Below are positions 12,994-25,635 of a DNA stretch of 64,000 bases, one piece after another. Every line of letters begins with the position of its first letter. The stretch's first letter is position 1. Position numbers and translations under genes: made by a program. Source of the DNA: Trichoplax adhaerens (lineage: Eukaryota; Placozoa; Uniplacotomia; Trichoplacea; Trichoplacidae); NCBI RefSeq assembly GCF_000150275.1, contig NW_002060946.1, forward strand, positions 6,615,855-6,679,854. The letters run 5' to 3'. The notes under the pieces were generated by a model. That model saw only the letters and a list, made by a program, of their open reading frames with translations, was not told the DNA's origin and searched no databases.

Positions 12994-13468
12994 ATGAAGC
13001 TTACGTTGGTCTTACTAGCCGCACTTCTCTTCTTGGCCGTCGCTATACGTGCCGAGGAAGAAGAAATCACAGCTATTGAACAAGCTAAAGATAAAGCCCA
13101 GTAGAACATGAAGAGGGCGAAGTAGCTGAAAAAGAAGAAGACGAGATCGAATCTCCCGAGAACGAATTACAAGAAAAAGATGCAGAAGAAGAAGAAGAAG
13201 AAGTACCTGAAGAAGCTAAAGCAGCCTTCGTAAGTTATCGATGAACTCTCTATTTTTTCTTCAATACTGTAAATTATAAAGAGTATTCTATTAACTCTAA
13301 ATGACAAATAATTTTAATAATAAACTCTGGTAAAATTAGAACGAAGTAACTTTAAATTTCTATCTCAAAATTTCCTCGTTTTAATAGTGGAGACGCCGTC
13401 GTCGTTGCCGTTGCTACCGTCGCCGCTTCTACCGTTGTCGACGATTCGTTAAGAGTGCCGAAAACTAA
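12994..13468 (+). pseudogene. Peptide precursor copy 3, frameshifted and promoter-less
   Basis: Exon 1 is 12994-13229 and exon 2 is 13388-13468. Splice sites GTAAGT and TTTAATAG are both kept. The signal peptide and acidic region are recognisable, but relative to copy 2 one base is missing near 13097. The frame therefore hits TAG at 13102-13104 after 36 codons. Exon 1 has 236 bases, one short of a phase-0 length, which agrees with a single-base deletion. Exon 2 is open and encodes 26 residues, 12 of them Arg, with three Cys that the other copies lack. The sequence upstream also lacks about 125 bp that holds the box and TATA in copy 2. AATAAA is at 13646-13651. The two independent lesions make a sequencing error an unlikely full explanation. 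Confidence 0.68.
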
Positions 13469-13479
13469 GCAACTTCTTC

Positions 13480-16400
13480 TACAGAAAGGATAAGATAACT
13501 TGTAAACTTTAATAGCTGAAGATAGACACAATAGAGATTCCTAGAAATTATAATATAAAATTTAGCGTATAGAGAATAGAATTACTTTGAAACTTGAAGA
13601 AAATTGCCGTTATCTTTCATTGTCAGCTATGTTTACAATAACAGTAATAAAACTCCATCAAATCAATCTAAAATAGTCTACATGTAAATCCGCTAGATAC
13701 GCTTTTCTCTTCTCAATCATAATCTATGGAAATGTAAATACAATCATTTATATGCAAATAGAATACTGTACAATATAACTGATTACCTTAGCTATGACCT
13801 CTTTTCAAGATTTCCTGTAATGAATAACCAAAGTCTCATACTATTACTACAAGTTTACAATCGAATAACCTAAAATCTGATTCAACGCGAGTAGCACAGC
13901 TCACATAAGGCATATGATGCAACAATAATAAAATCGAAAGTACCTTTAATGAATGCCAGTTTATATATGCATCCATCCCTCAAGGAATATTTCAGCTTTT
14001 TCCTTTGCACATAAAAGCTATCGAAACAACTTAGAGAAATAGGATAATGGTACACAGCCTTGTAATTTGGGGAAAATCTATTCATGCTCATACAAGCCTA
14101 CAATATTCCTATACATTAGAGTAGATATATTACTTCAGTATCTTGAAAGATTGATTTTCTATCTGTCTGGGTCAATACAGATATCACATTCAATCTCATA
14201 CCTTTCACATTTAGTATCCATACTTTCACCTTAAACCTTAGCTAGGGTTTATGCAAGGCAAAGTACAATATGCACAGTAACTGTCGAGGAGTTGAATTAC
14301 TTACTTGTATTTGTTTTAAAAGCAATTCAGCTGAGTTGGTATACACTTTAACTACTCATCAGATGTATAAAAGAACATTCTGCGTGATCTAGAATTAAAC
14401 TGCGTATTATTGATATACTACCAAAGTACATAACTTCTAACAATTAGGTAAAATGATTGTATTTGCTTCACCACAACAATTATAGAGGAGTTCAGTAGAG
14501 CTTGAATCTGATGCCGAACTAACTTTATTAATGATACTAAATTGCTATCCTTGGAAGAGGGAAACGTTATCAGTCTAGTTTTATATCGATATTTCACAAT
14601 TAACATCGTGCAGAGTATCAATCGAGTGGTACTAATAATAGCATTAAAGTCAAAGATGAATATTGAGGAGAAATTTTATGATTTCTATGTAATTTATGCA
14701 CTAAGGTTTTTACTCTTTTTATACATATAAAATGAAAGTAGGCGATAGAAAATTAAATATTAATATACTCCTACATAGCAGTATACTTGTTCGGATAACC
14801 GCTATAGCATTTTGTAATGATATTTCTATTATGCAATAGCGGCATATAGTGGATTGTCATAATGTCAGCCATGGCTATTCCGAAAGATTGTAAACTTCAC
14901 CCAAATAATTATCAGTAAGCAATAGCAAAAGAAGTAAATAGTTACAATAGTAAATAGCAGTTCGATATTAAAAATCAACACATGAATAATAAAGTTATAT
15001 GATTAAATATATAATATAGTTAAAACGCTTAACTTAAATTTTTTAACAGATTTTTTTGTTATTCGATAGGAATTTGTAATTTCTTCAGCTTTCGCATTAA
15101 ACCAAAACCTTACCACCACTAAACATTTTTCGTTGATTAAACTTTACATGGCATCAAACTTTAAAATATTCTAGGCGGATAGTATAATTTACTTTTGATA
15201 ATCCTAATTACTTTCTAAAAATTATCATATTTCAATTTTTAAGGGGCTATGCAGTTTGTTTTCCATACTAATGTAAGCTAAAGAGAGCAATAATTGAAAT
15301 GATAATATATTGTTTTACGCATAATCACTGAGAATATTTTCTTGAATCGATGTCTATAAAATTAAATGTTACTTACTAATGAGATCAGTAGTGATAGCTT
15401 GACAGTTTTATTAGATAATTGCAACAGTATGTCAATTCGACAGTACCGTATAGTTCTATAAATCAAATAGTAGGTTACAGGGAAATTCTCATTTGTTAAA
15501 TTTTTTGATCTTTTTAATCATAGATAAAAACTTGAAACAAGTTTATTAATTTAACTATTAATTAAATACTTACTTATTACTGGTTAATAATTAATTTGCA
15601 CCATGCCCTAGTTACAACACAACTTCAAGCTTGTAAATGCTTATATTATCCTATATGATAGGTTTTACAGTTGCCTTAATTAGCAGCAGTAATTTATAAA
15701 TGATAACAATTCAAATATATTATTATTACACCACCAATTTATTGAACTCATGATAAATTGCCTAACGTGATAAACTTGAATTGTTAAATTAAATAAAAGT
15801 AAATAAGATTAAACCTCCATTAATGTCTAAAAGGAAAAAATAAGAGAATATTATAAAGTTAGCGAATACGTTTGCTAATGCTATAACTAGGAGTTGGAGA
15901 TTTCCTAAAGCATTATCCAAGCATAATTTCAGCGAAAGGAGATGTTTAATAGCAGTAACTCATTTAAATATTTACGTGATACCAATTAATTGTATTGTCT
16001 AAACTAGCTAGGCTAGCGCAAGAAATCTGGCAAAAGTATAGCAAGATAATTCGAACTACAAATAGTTCTACAGTCTACATGGTAATCAATTACTTCACAC
16101 ATCTGTTGGATAATTTTCAGTCAAACTTTTTTGTAATTTTTCTTTACGCTCCATTGATTCGTTGTGGCCTAAACATAAAGTAACAGCAGGATGTAAGTTT
16201 CTTAACATAGTATAGCGTTATCTACAAATGCCATACATTTAAAATTTTCTGAGCAAATTTCAGTTTAGGCAATAGAACATTACATCTTGTTATCAGATAA
16301 ATTTCAACCATAATAAGGCAGCAGCATACATTATAATTACTATACAGCAACATAAAGTTATTCTGTCATTCCTAATAGTATATGATCGGGCTATTTCTTT

Positions 16401-16860
16401 TAGCTTCAATACATACAAAGTATAATAAAATGGTTTTTACAAGTGATGATAGCAATATATATATAAACGTACTAACCAATTTATTTGGGACTTTTTAAGT
16501 GAAGATAGTACAGTAGATAGAAATTATTCGCGAAATTTACAAATTTGCTAAGCAAATCGTATTCTTTTTATTTTTTAATTTATTGCATTATTGTCTTATA
16601 TCAAAATTAATCACATCAATCTACCTTTCTCCGAGTAAGATTTTGAGCTTCTACGGCCATCCTTGGAATTGATACCATTATTTATATTTTCAAAAAAGAA
16701 TAAGCCAATAAGGTAAAGTAGTAGTAAATAGTAATAAAATATTCCTAGCCATCGCTTTTAAACTGAGATTAGACTATTACAAGCAAGCATTACTCTTCTA
16801 CAATATACGCAGATATACAACAACTCTAGTAATTCCTTGCAGAAATAACGAAAAAGATCT
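13480..16860. other. Decayed tandem unit and flank, no gene seen
   Basis: About 13490-15020 matches the 3' flank of copy 2. About 15030-15930 matches the 5' flank seen at 11270-11720 but breaks off before a peptide gene would start. Frames at 13882-14091, 14418-14730 and 15995-16183 lack homologous open frames in the sister units or a proper ATG and are not supported. A weak extra exon of the minus-strand gene may lie near 16628-16661. Confidence 0.45.
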
Positions 16861-16878
16861 ATAAAATTGTTGTCATAC

Positions 16879-19800
16879 CTTTTGCTTGCATTTAAATTGT
16901 GGAATAACTTTGTGAAAGACCGTTACTGTAGATAGAGGATCACAAACTTTACGAAGCTGATTTCGAACTGTTCGAATTTGAAATCGCTTGGCCATCAGCG
17001 GAAAAAATTTCGAGCGCACTTCATTTAGTTTATCTAATAACAGAAATTCTCTAGAAAGTAAAGAAAGCCAATCCAATGTTAATCCAAATTCTAATCTTAC
17101 TTTTTAGAATGTTCATTCATCGCTTAAATATAAAATATTAAAGACATTTAGCCATGATATCTTGTCTCTAAATTATAGTCAATAAAGATAAGTAGCATTT
17201 TATTATACTTATAGGATTGAATATGAAGAATATATGTATTTTGATCATTATTCCTTAACTCAATCGGAACTTGAGATGTTCAAAACCATTTACTAATACT
17301 TGGGCATATTTGTGAATCATCAGAAAATTTATGATATGAGATTTCTTTTGTCATTGTATAAATGTACTTATTATTTTATACTAAGTATGAAAAAATTGCT
17401 ATTTATGTATTGTGTTTTTGTTAAGTAATATCAAAACTATTCATTTCTATTGCTGTGTGAACTGAGTAGGCTACGCGACTATGGTAAGAACAAATATAAA
17501 AATCTATTCTTTACTCACTCCTTTCCATCAGCAGTCTTAACTTCATAAGGTAAATAATTCTGCTCCTTATATTCTTTCAATTTTGCTTCCTGACAATTTT
17601 AGTAAAAGTTAAAGGAAATCCACAGAACGCGAGAATATTAAAACTTACAATATTAATTATTCAAGCTAGACTTATATTTAGTAGCATAGCATTACTCTAT
17701 ATGGATTAATGTATGAAAAAACTAAGCTAACCATTTCCACATAATCTATATCGCACTTGTTATATCTTTCTTCGTATTGTTGTTGCCTAAACAGATATTA
17801 ATTTAATGCGATTAAAACAATAATCAATTTTTTGCATTTATTCTCAACATGATTATAATAGAATAATATAACCATGAAATTTTTTATCATCATCCAAACA
17901 GATCTCGTTTAAAATAATAATAACGCTCTGGAATTCAAACTTATCATGCAAAATATTACAGTATTCAATAGATTTTTGTCAAGTTTACAGTACAAACACA
18001 ATGCTGAAATATACCAAGCATGTGATATAAATTTGGTACAAGCTTTTCCATAAAATGTACATGTAAATGCAGCATATCTTACTGACATAAAGAGCATTTC
18101 TTATACTCATAAGCAAGATTGCTTTATAATCTAATATGTATGATTTAAATTACGGTTACTTTTACTAGTATGAAGTTAGTGAAACAGATAATTTAAGTAA
18201 CTAACAGAGCCCAGTTTACACTGATTAAGGACTATGAAAGCTATGTGGTTATATGTATGAAATGTCAAAGTACAATATGTTTAACTAATAAACTTTATAT
18301 TAAGGTCTACCGTCAACACTACTCTTATTATGTTCTGTTCACCATCGAACAATCTGCACTGTTTATAAATTTAATATACAAAACGTTCATGCAAAAGCGA
18401 GAAAACATTGGAGACCTACCACCCATGAACGACCTGGAAATTAATATCTCTAAGCACTACGTTATTCAAATGGGGATGTTCGACCAATATCGCATCCATC
18501 GAAGTCTTCCATTCTTTTTTTAAGCTGTTACTGACAGATCTATTAACAGATAAGAGAAATAACATCATAATTCAAAACAGCAAATCAGCTCAGTTTTTTT
18601 CAATTTAATCTTATTAAGTTCTACTAGATAGGAAAATTGAGAGCAACAATAAATGCGATGATAGTAAGAAACTGAAACTAGTACCTTTAATCTTTCGCAT
18701 AATATATAGAAAGTTAATTACAGTAGACAGCTCTAAATTTTCGTGAGTATATTTCAATCAGCCCGAATTTAATGAATATGTATGTTAGTAGAAATCTAAA
18801 ATCTTATCCTATACCCTAAATCAGGATTTAAATTGATTTTGATCCTCTATCTGCTAAATTTCTATTGTATCTTTAACATCACATTTAAGAAACTTGCATT
18901 AACATATATCTCCTGCTAGATTATAAAATTTTCAAATCTAGAATTCACGTTACACTTGAAGGTGCGTAGCGTAGCGTAAGGAAAAAGTACACAACTAATT
19001 ATTTTATTGCTTAAGCAATCAAATCAACCATATTGAATGCTTATTATAAGCAATAGCCTCATTTTATGCTTTAGCTATAACAAATATAAAGTTTCTAAAT
19101 AAATTAATTTGCACTAATAGTTTCTAGCTACGGGATCACTTTCTTACGAAAAAACAGTTTAAAATACCATTTCGACACAGCTAATTTAGCTACAGTTATG
19201 ACGTTAGCTGTTATACGTACGTAAATTGATCAGTAAATGCTTTATATTCATCTTGAACCAAGCTACTAGCCTTTTCAAGACTTTCCATATAACCTTTGTT
19301 GTGCTCCATGCTAAGAATAGAATCACTAGCGTAAATGTGGACCATCAATTGGCGGAATAATTCCTTTCTAAAAAATTAAATATTTCTTAGCATCATAATC
19401 TAAAAGAACTTTCCTACCATTAAGTAATCCAAATGCAAGAAGCGATCTAATTACATAGTGTGCATGATCAACGTAGGCAATTAACTTTGTATAGTCCATA
19501 CCTACGATGTAAAATTCGCTCTAAATCATCTTCCAATTCTTTTAATAAACTTGGAATAACATCCTCTAAATAAGATTGACAGTGGAATTTAACCTTTTGA
19601 TATTCTACGTAGCACTCATTATAAATCAATGCATAACGTAGAAATATCTTTTGATGCTTTTCAACTCTTGCATTATATTTTTTTTCCTTGGAATATCCTA
19701 TTTCTGCATGTTGCTCGAATTCGCTTAAATCTTTCTGATATTCTTTTGCTAGCCTATCATATTCTTTCAGTTTTTCTCTTAAATTTTTTAACGGATTCTT

Positions 19801-22308
19801 AAAGCCACAATCAATTCTATCCATTTCTTCAGCATAAAAACTTCTCTGTACCACATTGATTTGATCAAGCCGATCAATAGCATTTAAAATTTCAGTATCC
19901 CGAATATTTTCCGCCTGAATGATATTATATTCGGACTTTTCTCGCGATACAAGAAGATGATTAAGCCAATTCTATCGAAGAAAATAAAATATTTTAGATA
20001 TTAATCAAGCACATTCAAATATTGCTTGTTTCTGTGGTTGAAATTAGAGCAAATAAACCTTTTAATTCATATACCATTGAATCTGCTTCATACTGATTTT
20101 AACCAAATTAAACCCAGCGCAGTAGCATCGCAACTGGCAAATGTTATGTTGTCTTAATTGCTGTACTCCTATTTACTATCCTATCATAAAATCACTCGAC
20201 AAAAATCGATCGTGATCTATTAGGGCCTTTTTATAGTATACAAGAACAGTGTATCGAGTGTAGCGGTATACATTATAGCAGTATTATCTTGCTGATAGGT
20301 ATAAAATTGGCGTTGCAAATGTATGCAATCTTCTGAAACTACACCAGTTACGTTATGCTAAGGGTATAATAATACAACTCTTAAGCGAAGTATGATAGTT
20401 TATGAGTGCCAAAACTTTTATTATCCACGCTTATACTGCTCAAGTACACCATGTAGAAAAGTTTTCACCCGTCAGTAATCATACGTCAACAAATAAAACT
20501 AAATAGAACTCAGAAAGCTTGCAAAATTTATCAAAATAAATGGCACATCATCGACGTAAAAAGAGCTTTGGAAGACCTATTAAGTATAAATAACTCCGAT
20601 TTCCATTCCAATTAGTAATAATGTTTATCGAAGGCAATAACCGCCCTATTCGGAAATTTTAAATCATGATATGCTACCTTGTAGGTTCCGTATTAGAAGA
20701 ATGCCACATTCTGTGATGAAATATCGTCTAAATTATTTACTAATTTGAAAGTTTTACTAAACTAGTCAATTCTTCCACCATTTTTAGGAGTATCAATAAT
20801 TCTTTTCGATTAAAATAAAGTATCTTAAAGTGTCATGTTAACCTTGCAAACAAGCTTTCAAGAATGATCAATATTAACTCCGATACTTCTGACAACATAT
20901 CATCAATGTACGAATATTAGATATGCGATACTTCAATCTCTGAATACTTAAAACTTTTTCCTTTAGCACTACGTATGTATATTCCTACTAATGCTATACC
21001 GAGCTTAACTGAGCAATCATGTGCACCGTTATAATATAGCCATTTAGATGGTTGTAAAATGCCTCATGATATTTACTAGCACCATCAATGTAGCAGATAC
21101 TAAGTCAAACTTTTGCTCTGGTTTGCCATCTTATCCTTTTACAGTAGGCGGCAAGTTATAGATTTAACCTATAACTTTTAAAATAGTTTAAAACCCTTCC
21201 GTAGCAATTTTAAGCACCGATTAATGGACTTATTCTTGACGATTTCGAGAAGAAAAAGAGTAGCGGATTGTCTTAACATATCAACTCGGAGAAGATTCCA
21301 TAGCCACTATGTACAGTAGTAGACTATGCACGATAGAAAGGGATAATGCATAATATATCATAACTGATCGTTCGAATCCTACTCTAAAATAGAGTAAAGT
21401 AGAGCAAATAGAGTCCCGAAGTTTATGCTAATACTAAAATAATTTTGAACATCATTACTCCACTGATGGGTAGAGTAATATCGATATACTAATATAGTCA
21501 TAACTTTCAACATCATGACTCCACTGATAAGTAGAATAACGCCGATAGCTTGTCAGCAATTCTATCCTATTTCTAGTAGGTTAGGAGCTGCCGTAATAAA
21601 GTTAAGTCTTTTACATTTATATCAATTTTAAAGCAAGGAAAATGTCTCTAAAAAATCCTTTTCCATTTCAATGCGTTTCAACAAAATGAACGAGTCAATA
21701 TTAGACATGTAGGAGACATAACAGAGAAGGTATTAATTAGGAGAACGCGATAATGAAATTAGAGGAAACGGAATGACTTGTGAATACTACTCTCAACTAT
21801 AAAGCAATTCGACGTAAGGAAGCTAAAGTTAGACATTTTTTCCACTTAGATCTCTAACCAGATGTTAAGGAGTTATGGGATACTATGAATGAAAGCAACG
21901 GAAGAAAGGGGAAAACAAAATGGCGTTCAACATATCTCAATATCAGACATAATCAGCCAAACCATTGCTATGGCCAATAAAAAATAGGATTGAAAATTGA
22001 ATTTATAGCGGAATTAAGTAAATTGGAACTAATTCAAACCCATTTAATTACTCCGTTTATGACAGTCTTATAGAAAAATAATGATCCATGTTTACCTCAG
22101 AAAACTTGGTACGAACTTTAGTTTTAACTCTTTTCTCTTCGCTTTCAAGAAATTCTGCGTAGAACTTCATTAGTTTCTTTTCATTCTCAATCTTGATCTT
22201 TGCTTTTTCCAGGTAGAATTCTCTCATACTTTTATCTCGTGAAATATCTTGTTTAAAAAGTGCCCAGACTATCTGGTTCAAAGAGAGCGTGGTGGATTGT
22301 GTAGCCAT
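16879..22308 (-). CDS. Coiled-coil protein, possibly BAR/F-BAR type (partial 3' end)
   Basis: Seven exons on the minus strand join without a phase conflict: 22308-22096, 19971-19506, 19446-19418, 19363-19221, 17786-17732, 17589-17519 and 17050-16879, about 383 codons. The start is MATQSTTLSL, chosen because the upstream open part begins with no ATG. The long second exon is helical and charged, including NPLKNLREKLKEYDRLAKEY and a segment ending LPSLL-like (VIPSLLKELEDDLERIL). With the N-terminal LEKAKIKIENEKKLMKFY this recalls the elongated helices of BAR or F-BAR membrane-curving domains. That is a pattern judgement, not a firm family call. The last exons (EYKEQNYLPYEV onward) are not recognised. 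The last visible exon ends at a GTATGA donor at 16878, so a terminal exon is missing. A weak candidate encoding GRRSSKSYSEK is at about 16661-16628. Confidence 0.6.
20000..22050. other. Large intron of the minus-strand coiled-coil gene
   Basis: The interval between exon 1 and exon 2 of the coiled-coil gene is about 2.1 kb with no other coding signal. It contains a two-copy direct repeat of about 60 bases, at 21449 and 21509, with the shared core AACATCATNACTCCACTGAT. Confidence 0.5.
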
Positions 22309-22866
22309 GATAATACTCGCTACCAACTATATTTACAACGTCAAGAAATGCAACAGCACAAAAGCACAAAATTGATTTCTATTTGTAATAATACTAAATA
22401 GAATGAAGAAAAGCAATAGATTTTAATTTAATAATTTGAAAAAATGATTGATCAATTTTGTTAATTCTCTGCCGTTATATTTAGGACGAGTGATGACCAG
22501 CTCAAGCTAACGGCAAAAATAATCACCACGATAGAAAGGATGAAAGAAATTAACTTTTTAAACTCATTAATCCGCCCTACGGGTAAATGGGTCAAGCCCA
22601 GTTTAAAGAAGGATTGAACACAATAGCTATTCCCAAATCACATCATCAATAACAGTAACATGAGACGAAATGATCTGTTTAGGCAGTCCAGAGTGCAGCA
22701 TATGACTGATGACGGTAAATAAAACTTCCATATGAAGAAATATGCCAATGTCAAGCAATCTACTAAAGTACAATAGCTATTGCAGTACTGTTATTCACTT
22801 AATCTAGCCATAGAATATTGCCTTAATATTATATTGACTTGATTCTTTTCATGGCCGACTATTGAT

Positions 22867-23022
22867 TTTAAACAGCATGATATAGAACTATTAGCTACCC
22901 TCCATATACAGAGATGCTAATCACCCATCACCATTACGGACTTGTTTAAACAGCATGATATAGAACTGTTAGCTACCCTCTATATACAGAGATGCTAATC
23001 ATCCATCATCATTACGGACTTA
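22867..23022. repeat. Direct repeat, two 78 bp units
   Basis: TTTAAACAGCATGATATAGA through CATTACGGACTT occurs twice in direct contact, at about 22867-22944 and 22945-23022, with only a few substitutions. This is one of the youngest duplications in the window. No open frame spans it. Confidence 0.85.
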
Positions 23023-23124
23023 TTGCGGTAGTAAGCTTGTGATCATTAAAATATCACGTAATGAAAATTGTCAATAGAACAGCATGGTGCAATCTAAATT
23101 AGTCTTGGCTAGAATCACGTGATG

Positions 23125-24770
23125 GAAATTAATATTTCCAAGTTCCGTCCTACATGATTTACTTTTTCCATATCCAGCTCATATAGATGTCGTCTAGCAA
23201 TATGCTGCCGATGCAAAATGGGCTGCAGATTTTCAGTATCAATCTTGCTTTACAAATTAGACGACGGTCATCTAAGAAGGATAGCTGAGTGGGAACGATG
23301 ATTGAGAAAAAATAAATTTCATCCACATGTGGATATTAATGAATTGTAAAGCAAGCTTTCATCAGCCTAAAAACTGAGTTAGCAGACAGAGGTACCATAT
23401 ATATTGCATCGTCCAATTACTCTAACCTAAGTGTTATTTTATTTCCTGCTGATATCTTCATGCTAGAAAGATATGAGTTATACTACAATGTCTTTCATAC
23501 AGTATGATGGAAACTAATATTTTCAAAATTTCATCCTGCGCGAATTACTTTCTCGATATCCAACTCGTCTTGATGTAGTAGCAGTGTGCTACCGAAGTAA
23601 AAGGGATTCTAAATTTTGAATATCAATTTTGCTTTAGAAATTATGGCCGGCCATCTAAGAATAGCTCAGTCGAAAGGATAGTTAAGAAAAAATTCATCCA
23701 CATGATGTAGATATTGATGAATTGTAAAATAAATTTTCATCAACTTAACAACGACAGAGTTAGCAGATCTTATACATTTACTCTTAAACTAATGGCGCTA
23801 ACCTAACTGCTATTTGTTCTTTTTCCTGCTGACATCTGTAAGCTGGAAACATATGAGTCATACAGTATATTGTCTTTCATACAGTAGTATCTACCTTCTA
23901 GACAAATTATCAACTAAAAATAGCAATCAACGCCATTATCTGTATGATTAGAATCCTTGACGTAATTTGAAAGATTTAGCAACCAATATTTTCAAAGTTT
24001 CATCCTACATGAATTATTTTCTCGATGTCAAACTCTTGTTGCATTGCCATTACAGCAAAAGGAGTTTCAAATTTTTAGTATTTGAAAAATTCCATTCTGA
24101 ATGATTTACTTTCTCGATATTTAAGTCATATTGATGTCGTAGCAATACACTACCGAAGTAAAACGAGTTCTAAATTTTCGGCATTAATCTTAGTTTAGAA
24201 ATTAGAGACCGGCCATCTAAGGATAGCTTAGTCGTCGCGACGGTTTAGAAAAAATTTCATTCGCATATAGTGGATGTTGATGAATTGTAAAGCAAGCTTT
24301 CATCGGTCTAAAGACAGAATTAGCAGATATTGTATATTCATCGTCAAATTACTCTAAAACCTAAGTGCTGTTTTGTGCTATTTCCTCCCAATATCTACAA
24401 GCTAGAAAGATACGAGTCATACAGTATGATGGAAATACGTATGAAATATTTTCTCGATATGCAACTTATGTTAATGTCGTAGCAATATGCTACCGAAACT
24501 AAAGCGGCTTAAAATTTCAGTATCGACCTTACTTTAAAATTAGAGACCGAGCATCTCAGAAGGATAGCTTAGTCGTCGCGATAGTTGAAGAAAAAATTTT
24601 ATCCGCATGATAAGAGTGTTGATGAATCGTAAAACATGCTTTCATCTGCCTAAAGACTTAGTAGCAGATATTGTATATTCATCCCCAAATTACATAAACA
24701 TAAGCGCTGACTATTATACGCAGATTTCCTGCTGGCATCTAGTAGCTGGGAAGATACGTGTATGAGTCAA
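23125..24770. repeat. Degenerate complex tandem repeat, about 350-465 bp unit
   Basis: Units share TTTCATCCTACATGAATTA, TTTCTCGATATCCAACTC, GATGTCGTAGCAATATGCTACCGA, GGCCATCTAAGAAGGATAGC, GATGAATTGTAAAGCAAGC and TTTCATCNGCCTAAAGAC. Starts of the first motif are near 23139, 23528, 23993, 24087 and 24432, so one unit is truncated to about 94 bases. It is satellite-like, with no protein-coding frame. Confidence 0.75.
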
Positions 24771-25045
24771 TAGAATCCTTTATAGTTGAATGTCTACCCT
24801 CAAATCCGAGACTGGCTTAGTATAAGCATAATCTAATCCCAGACTTTAACTAACTATCTTGGTAGAATTGATAAATAAACTGAAATTGTTGATGATATCC
24901 AGCCAAACTAATGGAATCCTTTATGGTTGAATGTCTATCCTTAAATCCGAAACTGGCTTAGTATAAGCATAATTTAATCCCAGATTTTAACTAACTGTCT
25001 TGGTAGAATTAATTAATAAACTGAAAGTGTTGATGACATGCTGCC
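24771..25045. repeat. Direct repeat, two units of about 141 bp
   Basis: AGAATCCTTTATAGTTGAATG starts the first unit at about 24772 and GGAATCCTTTATGGTTGAATG the second at about 24913. Both run through GGCTTAGTATAAGCATAAT and CTTGGTAGAATT to GTTGATGA. About 90 percent of positions agree by eye. No coding frame. Confidence 0.8.
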
Positions 25046-25635
25046 AGTCGAGAGGCGAAAGGTATCACGATCGATAACTGCAATCCCTATTTATAGCAAT
25101 TACACGTTAATGACTTTATTATGGTAGCTATGAGTCATGACTTCCATTAATAAATTAGATACTCTATCATGCAATTAACTCCACCTACATCGCTAACATT
25201 AATGTACCCATCTTTCCTCTGGATTGGATTCTAGTCCATTAAAATAAAGTCATGAAGTGTTTAAACCACATAGGCCACAGATAGGGTGATTCACTGATTT
25301 CTATATTATCAATTATATTTCAATTTTGCACTAGAGCAGATTATCTACAATTATATACGCTAGTCAATTTGCTAACTTAACATCGCACTGATAATAGATA
25401 AAGTTTTTAGTAAAACGATGTACGAGGGAAGACAAGCAAGTTACCGTGGACTTTTTCATTACCAAAACTGAATTTCAGATGAAATATAGATAACATAAGA
25501 GATCTACAGCGATATTTTACAATTAGCAAAGGTAGAAAAGGATCGTAGCCATTTGGAGATGTAACTAACTCTATTAGAGTAATAAGTTCGCTCTTGGCTG
25601 ATTTGGAATATCACATACTATAGCTACTTTTATAA

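Larger units (their letters stand above)
5740..15930. repeat. Tandem segmental duplication, about 4.3 kb unit
   Basis: Long diverged blocks recur in order. GAACTCGAGAATTCACAT-type sequence is at about 7423 and 11685, with a decayed version near 15890. The GTAAACCATGGCTATTC-type block is at about 10513 and 14867, with an extra local copy at 10952. Blocks around the two-exon peptide genes at 8700 and 12994 also match. Spacings of 4.2-4.35 kb define the unit. The last unit (about 15030-15930) keeps only the upstream flank. Identity is clearly below 100 percent with many indels, so the array is old rather than an assembly artefact. Confidence 0.7.

Noticed and set aside
18245-18523. A 92-codon frame on the plus strand inside the coiled-coil gene
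   Set aside because: It begins with GTG, has no recognisable domain, and lies in an intron of the opposite-strand gene.
21361-21395. A GTTCGAATCC-like T-loop suggesting a tRNA
   Set aside because: I could not fold acceptor, D and anticodon arms around it, and no A-box lies at the right distance.
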